Assembly (NCBI GenBank): GCA_023525715.1
Contig: CM042017.1
Span: forward strand, 80,565,357-80,629,356
Length of the DNA stretch: 64,000 nt
Direction: 5' to 3'
Source: Cichorium intybus
Taxonomy: Eukaryota; Streptophyta; Magnoliopsida; Asterales; Asteraceae
Shown here: positions 52,846 to 62,020 of the stretch, one piece after another
Layout: the number at the start of each line of letters is the position of its first letter
Numbering within the stretch: the stretch's first letter is position 1
Position numbers and translations under genes: made by a program
Notes under the pieces: model-generated
Seen by the model: the letters and a program-made list of their open reading frames with translations, nothing else
What the model was told of the DNA's origin: nothing
The model's database searches: none

Positions 52846-53414
52846 GGAGGATGGTGATGGCGGCCGAGAGTTTGAGAGGGTGGAGATAGTATAGTGAAAA
52901 TGTGGCTAGTCAAAATGAGAGTACCAAGTCTCTTTATTGGATGTTGGAAGATCTCACTTTTAAATTGTTTATTAAAACAAATCAATTCTAGACTTCCATC
53001 CTAAGATCATGAATAGTAACTTAGGATTGTGTTGGGGAAAGTGTGATCAGCCGATGGGGGGTAGGGGGGGGTGGGTGGGGTAGGTTAGTTTTTATAAATA
53101 ATGTTAAATTCTTATAAAAACAAGTGGTTTTTATAAAATTGTAAAGCGTTTTAGCGTAATTTTGTGAGTTTTTTAAGAAATGAGGTTCTAAATAAATATT
53201 ATGTATAAAAATATTGCTAAGCATTTATTAAGATTGAGTCGTAGCCCGTTAAACGATGAAATACGTGTTTAATCGCAGTATTCTTCCGATTACGCAATTT
53301 TCAGCATTTTACCGAAAATTATGTTTGACTTTGAAATTAAATAGTAGACGTGATTACGCTTCATAATATATGATTTGTTATCCCATATTTGATGTTTAAG
53401 GCACCACGTTGCTA

Positions 53415-53590
53415 TTGACTTTTGGGCTGTCACTGAATTTGTTGGCTTTCAACAATTGGCTGGCTTGTCCTAATGCAGGTTTTGAAGGGAACATATTCAC
53501 ATGGTGTAATGACCATAAGAGATCTCCTCGTATATAGGCTGGAGAGATTTCTCCTCAATGCTGCTACTCTTTATAATCTTCCTTCCCGTA
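53415..53590 (+). pseudogene. LINE endonuclease fragment captured in the E5 LTR
   Basis: The plus strand encodes LSLNLLAFNNWLACPNAGFE followed by GNIFTWCNDHKRSPR and, after a frameshift, RLERFLLNAATLYNLPSRIL. These are motifs of the apurinic endonuclease domain of plant L1-type LINEs (the G-N-x-F-T-W-x-N core and the R-L-x-R stretch). In the E3 LTR the equivalent point (about 36075) has no insert, so about 160 bp was added to the E5 LTR. No target duplication or poly(A) is visible. Confidence 0.75.
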
Positions 53591-53957
53591 TTTTGGGTCC
53601 AAACCCTGTGTACATTTATTCGTTCACAGCGGTTTAATTGTTGTAACTTTCACATGCGAACTTCGTTTTCGTCGTTCTATATGTCTACGGATTCGTGAGC
53701 ACGAATACATCGCGTTATGAATATTATTTATACCAAAATAATATTTTAGTGTTTATCGAATTTCTACGCTACTGTAGTTAATTTTACGTATTTATGGCGT
53801 TTGCTCGATAATCTTTTTTAACTAGCGCATGTAGTATTATAATATTCAGTAATACAATACGAATGTTATGAAAATTACATTTTAACCTGATTTATGCTTC
53901 AGTTGACTTTCTTTGGCTTTATTGACTTTGGTGACCGAATTTTTTACAGTTGTCTCA

Positions 53958-53976
53958 TCATCCCCCCTTAAAAGAA
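53958..53976 (-). promoter_or_regulatory. E5 polypurine tract
   Basis: On the minus strand cttttaaggggggatgatga runs into the LTR. The same tract with aacgggggg occurs in E6 (57316-57334). Confidence 0.8.
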
Positions 53977-55560
53977 ATTTTGTCCCGAAATTTAGTTTTT
54001 AGATATAGGTTCCTAGGGACTGGGGAATATTTGGGGGTACCTCTGTTTCATCTGATCCTCGCGTTCTCAAGTAAACTTAGGTCCCCGCTTAGTGTTCCAG
54101 CGGACCTTTACTATTGGAATGCGACTTTGTTTGGTTTTCTTGACTTCTCTATCTATGATCTCCATCGGATCCTCTATGAAGTGTAGGCTTTCATTGACTT
54201 CAATTTCGTCTAAAGGAGTAACCAGGGTTTCATTGGATAAACATTTCTTGAGGTTTGACACGTAGAAGGTATTGTGTACCTTGCTCAACTCTTGGGGCAA
54301 CTGGAGTTTGTAGGCTACATGACCAATCCTAGCTAGGATTTGGAAAGGTCTGATATACCTCGGGTTAAGCTTTCCCTTCTTGCCAAAGTGTATCATTCCT
54401 TTCCAAGGGGAGACCTTTAACATGACTCGGTCGCCCACTTGGAATTCCAACGGCTTACGCCTTTTGTCTGCCTAACTCTTCTGCCGATCACGAGATGCTT
54501 TCAATCGTTCCGGTATTTGGACGATCTTTTCTGTTGTCTCTCGTATAATTTCTGGGCCGGTGAGTGTGCTGTTTGCTACTTGACCTTTAAATAGTTGGGT
54601 ATCACCAACTTCAGCCCAACACAATGGGGATCTGTACTTGCATCCATACAGAGCTTCAAATGGTGCGACTTTGATGCTAGTGTGATAGCTGTTGTTGTAG
54701 GAAAACTCAATTAGTGGTAAGTGAACGTCACATGCTTTGTCCAAGTCTTTCACGCAGGCACGAAGCATGTCTTCCAACGTTTGAATGGTTCATTCACCCT
54801 GACCATCTGTTTGGGGATGGTAAGTTGTGCTCGTATCGATCCTGGTTCCCAAGGCTTCTTGCAGGGATTGTCAAAAGCACGGAGTAAATCGGTTGTCTCT
54901 ATCTGAGATGATGGATATTGGCACACCGTGCAATTTCACGATCTCCTTGAGGTAAACCCTTGTTAGCTTTTCCAACTTATCAGCCTCCTTGATTGGTAGG
55001 AAGTGAGCAGATTTCATCAGTCTATCTACAATCATCCAAATGGTGTCATGCCCACCAGTTGTTTTTAGGAAATTTTGTCACGAAATCCATAGTGATCAAT
55101 TCCCATTTCCACTTTGGTATTTTTGGTTGTTGCAACAGACTTGAGGGCTTCTGGTATTCCACCTTAACCTTTGCATAGGTCAATCATTTGCTTACGAAGG
55201 TGGTGATTTCTGCTTTCATGTTTGGCCACCAATAAAACTTCTTTAAGTCGAGATACATCTTATCCGACCTTGGATGGATGGAGTACTTTGTCTTGTGAGT
55301 TTCTTCCATAACCAGCTCTCCGAACCCACCGAACTTGGGCGTCCAAATTCGGTTCATAATATCGTGTTCCATCCTCCCTGAGTTCGAAACTTTTGTCCAT
55401 TCCCCGAAGAGCTTCATTGTGACGTTCTCTGGCTTCAGGGCCTCAAGCTGGGCATCACTAATTTGGGTAGGTAGGTGTGAGCATATGGTAATCGTTAGCG
55501 ATTTTACTCGACGTCCTGAGTAATCTTTCCGGCTCAAGGCATCTGCTACTACATTTGTTT
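53977..55560 (-). pseudogene. E5 RNase H end, integrase and chromodomain
   Basis: Pieces on the minus strand: RNase H tail and integrase zinc region (SRKDYSGRRVKSLTITICSH, HPRSDKMYLDLKKFYWWPNM) at 55184-55537; integrase core, frameshifted, with VDRLMKSAHFLPI and YHPQTDGQ encoded near 54790-55060; then MEDMLRACVKDLDKACDVHL and APFEALYGCKYRSPLCWAEV at 54472-54777; and the GPF/Y and chromodomain region at 54067-54450 (VMLKVSPWKGMIHFGKKGKL, IPIVKVRWNTKRGPKFT). Stops lie at about 54067 (at a Trp position), 54473 and 54784. Inactive. Confidence 0.9.
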
Positions 55561-56674
55561 TGCCCGGGTGTTAACGAATATCACATTCATAATCGCTCAA
55601 CAATTTGACCCATCTCTGTTGCCTCATGTTGAGTTCTTTCTGGTTGAGGATGTGATGGAGACTCTTGTGGTCTGTGAAAACCATACACTTTGTTCCCTAG
55701 AGATAATGTCTCCATATTTTAGTGCGAATACTACAGCTCCCAGCTCAAGGTTGTGAGTGGTATCATTGACCTTGTGGGTCTTGAGCTGTCTAGAGGCATA
55801 GGCAATTACTTCCTCTCTTTACATGAGCATGCATCCAAAGCCTTGTTTAGATGTGTCATAATACACAATGAAATCTTCCATGCCTTTTGGGAGAGATAGG
55901 ATTGGCGCGCTGCACCACATTTGTTTTAGTGTCTGGAAGGCAATCTCTTGTTGGTCTTCCCAGTCGAAGCGGGCACATTTCTGTGTTAGTGTTGTGAGGG
56001 GCTTCGCTATCTTGGAGAAATTCTTGATGAATCTTCGACAGTAACCAGCAAGACCCAAAAATTGACGTATGTCTGTCGGGGTTCTTGGTATCTCCCAGTT
56101 TTCTATTTCCTTGATCTTGGACGGATCGACATGAATCCCTACTTGGCTATCCACGTGGCCCAAGAAATCTACCTTTTGTATCCAAAATTCGCATTTTGAT
56201 AATTTGGCATACAATTTCTCTTTTCTGAGTAGTTCCAAGATCAAACGCAGATGTTGACCGTGTTCTTCTTCGCTTTGTGAATATATCAGTATATCATCGA
56301 TAAATACAATCACGAATTTGTCTAGGAACGGCCTGCATACGCGGTTTATAAGGTCCATTAACATCGCGGGGGCGTTGATTAATCCGAATGGCATCACGAC
56401 AAATTCGTAATGACCATACATCGTTCTAAATGCTGTCTTCGGAATGTCCTCCTCTTGAACTCTAAGTTGATGGTACCCAGACCTCAAATCGATTTTTGAA
56501 AAGTAACAGAATCATTTTAACTGATCGAACAGGTCATCAATTCTTGGAAGTGGATATCTGTTCTTGATAGTCAACTTGTTCACTTCTCTATAGTCGATAC
56601 ACATTCTAAAGGATCCATCCTTATTTTCCACGAATAAAACCAGTGCTCGCCAAGGCGAGAATCTCGGTCTAATG
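55560..56674 (-). pseudogene. E5 reverse transcriptase and RNase H start
   Basis: A 222-codon stretch at 55819-56487 begins at MRSGYHQLRVQEEDIPKTAF, where the family usually has Leu for the first Met, so this Met is not a real start. It continues with YGHYEFVVMPFG, an intact catalytic FIDDILIYS, and IRQFLGLAGYCRRFIKNFSK, to the RNase H start (VYYDTSKQGFGCMLM). RT upstream of 56487 is partly readable (FTIKNRYPLPRIDD-like, then IRPRFSP) and ends where the E6 LTR starts at 56675. RNase H continues below 55819 with stops. Confidence 0.92.
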
Positions 56675-57315
56675 TGTCACACCCCCAAACCACGATGGCG
56701 GAATCATCGGAGGGTGGAACGGCACATAGTATCACAACCATTACATACATTGAAACATAAGTAGATAAACAACCATCATACATTACAATTGGAAATTTAC
56801 ATTGTTCAATAATATGTTTTTAGACCAATTACATTATGATATCAAAATAATCAAAAGAGACGTCTTCGCGTCCCATCCAGAGCTTCATAATATGTGTTCC
56901 GTTATTGCATATTTAATGTTTAAGGCACCACGTAATGCATTTTAATGCCGAATTCCTATGTACGTTTATTGTTCCCAACGATTGAATTGTTGTAACTTTC
57001 ACATGCGAACTCCGTTTTCGACGTTCTATACGTCTACGGATTCGTGAGCATGAATACATCGTGTTATGGATATTATTAATACCAAAATAATATTTGTGTG
57101 ATTATCGAATTTTTTCGCTACTGTAGTTTATTATCTGTATTTACAGCGTTTACCCGATAATTGATTTCAACTAATGTAAGTATTATTATAATATTAAAAA
57201 AAATAGCACAAAGATTATGAAGTTTACATCTCAACATGTTAATCTAATGTGCGCTCTAGTTGACTTTTCTTGATTATTGTTAACTTATCTTGATAGATTT
57301 TTTACAGTTGTCACA
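56675..57315 (-). repeat. E6 LTR, internally deleted
   Basis: Starts TGTCACACCCCC and ends CAGTTGTCACA, 641 bp. The first 205 bp match the start of the E5 LTR up to CATCCAGAG (about 50195), and the rest matches its last 600 bp from CTTCATAATAT (about 53361). About 3.1 kb of LTR interior is missing at 56880. It interrupts E5 RT. Confidence 0.85.
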
Positions 57316-57630
57316 TCATCCCCCCGTTAAAGGGAATTTCGTCCCGAAATTTAGTTTTAGGCATTGGTTACGGGGTCTCCGGGGATAAATGGAGGTACTT
57401 CTGTTTCATTTGATCCTCACGTTCCGAGGTAAACTCGGGTTCCCGCTTAGCGTTCCAGCGGACCTTTACAATCGGAATGCGACTTTGTTTTGTTCTCTTA
57501 CTTCCCTATCGATGATCTCCACTGGTTCCTCTATAATGTGCAAGATCTTGTTGTCTTCGATCTCGTCTAAAGGAATGACCAAGGTTTCATCAGATAGACA
57601 TTTCTTGAGATTTGACACGTGAAAGGTGTT
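57316..57630 (-). pseudogene. E6 chromodomain fragment
   Basis: After the polypurine tract the minus strand encodes the chromodomain C-terminus (KRTKQSRIPIVKVRWNAKRE, EREDQMKQKY) and, one frame off, HVSNLKKCLSDETLVIPLDE and EEPVEIIDREV. A one-base deletion separates the two. E4 begins at 57631 inside this region. Confidence 0.85.
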
Positions 57631-60359
57631 TGTGACAATTGTAAATTTTGGTCAACAAAAGTCAACTATAGTCAAACGAAGCGTACGTTAATCCATATGT
57701 TGAAAAGTTATTTTCCATAACTTTTGCGATGAATTATTAAATATTATAATACTACGTATGCTAATTTACAACAATTATAGATTAAATGTCGAAAATATGG
57801 GGAGGTGAACTACTGTAGCGTAAAAATTCGATAATCGTACAATTATTATTTTGAGAATAATAGTATTCATAAAACGATCTACTCGTGAATACGAACCTGT
57901 GGATATATAGAACGTCGAAAACGGAGTTCGTATGTGAAAGTTACAACGATTAAACCGCTCTGAACGGATAAATGTACACAGGGTTTGGACTCAAAATACA
58001 AAATGTGGTGCCTTAAACACCAAATATGAAATAACAATTCATATAATATGGAACGTAATAATATCTAGTATTTAATTTCAAAGCCAAATTCCATTTCCGG
58101 TAAAATACCGAAAATCGCGAAATCGGAAGAATACTGCGCTTAAATGCGTATTTCAACATCCAACGAGTTATAATTCAATCAAAATAAATGTTTGACAATG
58201 TTTTCATACAAAATAATTATTTAGAACTTTGTTTCGTCAAAAACTCATAAAATTTCACTAAAACGACTTATGATTTTATACAAATCACACATTTTATATA
58301 AGTAGGATGCCATTTTTATAAAATCTAACTCACCCCACCCCACCCCCTACCCCAATTCGGCAGCCCCCATGGAACACTAACCCATCACACCAAATCCTCA
58401 AGTCACTATTCCAAATCTAGGCTAGTTAATATTAAATTCAATAAAAATCAACTTTTAAATCTTTTAAAAAATTTAAACTAACAAAAAGAGGGGAGATAAT
58501 ATTTGAGTTCATTTCACCCAACCAACACTCACTCTCTCTTCTCCTCTTTTTCTCTTCCTCTCGGCTCTCTCCCTCCACCACCCTCCTTCCAAACCGCCAC
58601 CACCATACACCACCACCATCATCCATTTTCAAGTATTTTTGCAAGTCTCTTTGGTAAGACATCTTCACCTTGTGGTTTTAAACTCTATTACACAAGTTTT
58701 ATTTCAATTACACACAGTAACATCTATGAAAAACCTTTGGGTAATAGCATTGTCCAAGGGTCCTCCGAGCTCCAAGGCTTGGATCTTCGTTCCTACCGCT
58801 AATCTCTCAAGACTAACCTAGTTTTTTAGCAAAGCACGCTTCAAGGGTGAGTTCATACCCCTCATTTTCATCTTTTCTAAACTTTTTGGGGGAGAATACA
58901 AGTTTATATGCTATAAATGTTGTTTTATCCAAGTTTATATGTGTTTAAATGTTATAAATAATGATTTACACAAGTTCATAAAACTAGTTGTTGTGTAAAA
59001 ATATTTTTGACATAATATATGGTTAGATCTATGTATTATGAACATTATGATATATTATGTTTGTGTAAAAGTTTCCAAACTATAAATAAAGTGTGTAAAA
59101 ATGCTAGATCCTGGATAAAAACATTATAAAAACGAAAACTAGAAGTTGTGTACAAATGACCTTGACATGAAATATGGTTGGATCTATGTATTATAAACAT
59201 TTTGACTTATTATGTTTGGGTAAAAGTTACAAAACTATAAATAAAGTGTGTAAAATACTAGATCTTTAACATAAACGTCATAAAACGAAAACTAGTAAAA
59301 ACTACGTTTTTATAACCGGAAATATTATGTTCTAGCAAAAATTGTTAAAACAAAGTTATTACACCACTTTTGTGGGAAATATCTTAAAAGATTATATTTA
59401 TAATCATTTGAATAAGTTATTTGGTTATTAGTAAAAACTACGTTTTCAAAATAGTTTATGAACACAAAGTTATTATTACATTTTGAACAAGAAAAAATAA
59501 TTATATAAAATTATATAATTATTATACATTACTATATTATCATGGAAAAATGATAATGGATACTTACAAGGGTTTTCATATACAAGTTTTACGTAAACAA
59601 GTTGATTGAATACATAAATTTTTGTGAGATGGATCTTCATAGTACTTTTATAAGTACCTACTATAAGTCCTGAATTTATAACCAGAGTCTCGGTAAGAGA
59701 GCCTGATATTTGAGTATAGATCTATACGGGCTTGACAACCCCGCACCTGAGCTGTTAGCTACAGCTAGACTGGCAGGTCGGAGGTGTCCAAATGTCTAAC
59801 ATTCTGACGTTCGAAGAACGTCGCAGCAGGCCAACTAGTCACAGTATGGTTATAGGGTATCTCACATGGGGAAAATAATCAACTTAATATTTTTTATAAA
59901 TTGTTTACGTGGAAACATACATTTCTAAGGAATTTATACTATAATTTACATAATACATTTTAGTCTTTAGGATTTAAAGACTTGGACAGTTTTTATGAGA
60001 AAATATTGGATTTTCTTGGTTTTCAACACTATTGTTTATAAACAAAGGATTTTTCTTACGCAAAATCTTATGAACTCACAAACTTAATTGTTCACACTTT
60101 TTCAACTACTTGTATTCTCAGGAAATTGATAAGGTAAACCACAAGCGCTATACGAAGGGACGTTACGACGTCGTTTTTGCTTATTTTGATATCATTGGTA
60201 ATTGTATTTGAAACATGCAACATTTAAACGATGTAACATTTGCAATTATTTAATGATGGTTGTTTTGCTTGGAATCACTATTACTCAACTTTGTTATGAT
60301 ATTGTTCATGAAATCATCCACTCTCGAACGTTTCCGCCAATACGGTTTGGGGTGTGACA
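57631..60359 (+). repeat. E4 5' LTR
   Basis: 2729 bp, starting TGTGACAATTG and ending GGGGTGTGACA, the reverse complement of the E3 LTR with moderate divergence. The CCACC-rich part at 58560-58630 and the frame at 58503-58802 have the same non-coding counterpart in E3. The core promoter was not located with certainty. Confidence 0.93.
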
Positions 60360-60362
60360 GAT

Positions 60363-60375
60363 TGGTATCAGAGCA
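60363..60375 (+). promoter_or_regulatory. E4 primer binding site
   Basis: TGGTATCAGAGCA three bases after the LTR end. Complementary to the initiator Met tRNA 3' end. Confidence 0.9.
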
Positions 60376-60891
60376 TTTTTTATAGTGAACTAAGTATATC
60401 AATCCATTTAAAAATATACAACTATAAATACAATGAGACTAAAACTCTCGAAAACATTTTTCGTACAAGTATACTTTTAAAATTACAACGATAATTTTTA
60501 TAAAAAGTATAAGTACATACATACATACTAGGACGATATCATAACGAAAACATACAAAAGTGGTAGGATGAGTTGAACACTACGGATAGGCCTAAGTGTT
60601 TTGGTAATTATATCTTGGATAAATAGAGCCTGATCAACTGTATTGGTCCAAGATATGATTAACGTATACTTAGGAATCGTAGTGGTGAACAACAAGTCCG
60701 AACACTTACCAATAACCAAATAACTGAACATAAAATTTAAAATACTATAGGAGTATTTTATGACGCTATAGAACTAAACATAACGTTAAAATAATATAGG
60801 AGTATTTTGTGTACATTACTTAATTATATATATATGTGTATTTAAGAATCCCTTTATATACTTCTTACACCCCAATTCTCGTACAGACGCC
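60376..60891 (+). other. E4 leader before the extra ORF
   Basis: Non-coding and conserved with E3 (33158-33673). It includes a short (TA)n near 60824-60835. No supported frame. Confidence 0.6.
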
Positions 60892-61620
60892 ATGGCTGGA
60901 TATCACCTACCAGGAGACCCTTACTACCCGGAAGAAGAACCGGAAGAGATGTCGAAAGATGAGGACCTATGGGACGAGGAGGAGTCCGATGACGAGCCCG
61001 AAGTCATCAACCCCCGCCACCCAATCCTCGAGCATCATGCACCACCCCCGGAGCCGAGCTTCCAGGTATACCGCCACCCTGGTGGCCCGCTATGGATGCG
61101 TACTCCTCGAAAGAGGGTACTTCCCATCCACCATCCCTTACTAATAGAAGAACCTCTTCAGGACCCGACGCCAGAATGGGCAGAGCGCCTACGCCATTGA
61201 AGTCACGAGCAAGGCCTGATCCCCCCTTATAGCAGGTGTCAAGACTTCTTCGACCTCAGCGAGGGAGGTTCCGCAGACCGAGCCTTACCGGTCATGATTG
61301 GGCGTATTAGCCGCTAGGAGGATCGGATCAAGGCGATATCCAGCCAAGTCCTAGACGTGGGGGCCACTACTGAGGTCACCACAGCACGCGTCCGACGCCT
61401 CGACGAGGCTCATCACCGTACTTCCGAGAGGTTCGACTCGCTTGAGGAGGATGGGAGGACGGCCATGGGGATGTTCTGAGAGGCCTTCGTGCGAATATCA
61501 GAGTCTGAGCAGAGGATACGGGACATAGAGCAGAGGGCCGAGGAGGCCATGCGTGAGGCTGCCGACTTGAGAGCACAGGTAGCCACACTCCGTGGAGCTA
61601 GGGGATCCAGTTCGCCATGA
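60892..61620 (+). pseudogene. E4 extra ORF between primer binding site and gag
   Basis: Opens MAGYHLPGDPYYPEEEPEEM and keeps a single frame of 242 codons to TGA at 61618-61620. Stops stand at 61198-61200 (Trp in E3), at 61315-61317 (Gln in E3) and near 61480 (Arg in E3). The N-terminal 60 residues are acidic and Pro-rich. The middle (GPLWMRTPRKRVLPIHHPLL, DFFDLSEGGSADRALPVMIG) is the best conserved part. The last 90 residues (VRRLDEAHHRTSERFDSLEE, SEQRIRDIEQRAEEAMREAA, DLRAQVATLRG) have a heptad-like pattern that suggests a coiled coil. No catalytic motif or membrane segment is seen, and its function is unknown. E3 has the same ORF with the same start and stop. Confidence 0.82.
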
Positions 61621-61638
61621 GTAGTACCCGTACTACTC
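61619..61638 (+). other. Conserved hairpin overlapping the extra-ORF stop
   Basis: GAGTAGTAC-cc-GTACTACTC, 9-bp perfect stem. In E3 (32413-32432) the stem is identical while the 2-base loop differs. The stop TGA overlaps an ATG (ATGA), which opens an 11-codon frame in both elements. Confidence 0.6.
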
Positions 61639-62020
61639 AAATTTTGTTATAGACTAGGATTTTATGAGCAAGCGCTATACGCTGTTCGCTCTTGTATGTA
61701 GGCGCGACCCTACAATTAAGTGATTACACTCTTTGTGGGTCGTTACGCCGTTTGTTTATTGTTGTATTGTAGACCTCTGCGAAGGTCAAATTTTTCCTCA
61801 TCTCAAAATCATGTAACGCTACAAAATATTATTAATATGATGACATATTTTATTTATAAAGTGTTGTACAAGTGTTTGACATGTATGTTTGATATTGGAA
61901 TATGGTTACAAATTACGAAAAGAAAAGGACAAAGATAAGCTTAAAAATATAAGCGCCGTATCTTAATGACAACATACTTATAACGATCCTTCTAGAAACT
62001 AACCAACACCCGAGCCACCC
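61639..62020 (+). other. Spacer between extra ORF and gag in E4
   Basis: Non-coding, well conserved with E3 (32017-32412), including an agcaagcgctatacgctgtt stretch. Relative to E3, about 73 bp just before 62010 are missing, which removes the natural gag start. Confidence 0.65.

Noticed and set aside
58503..58802. 99-codon Ser/Pro/His-rich frame
   Set aside because: Lies in the E4 LTR; the E3 LTR counterpart is non-coding and does not keep the frame.
61376..61640. Minus-strand frames over the extra ORF
   Set aside because: Antisense shadows of the GC-rich extra ORF, which is conserved on the plus strand.
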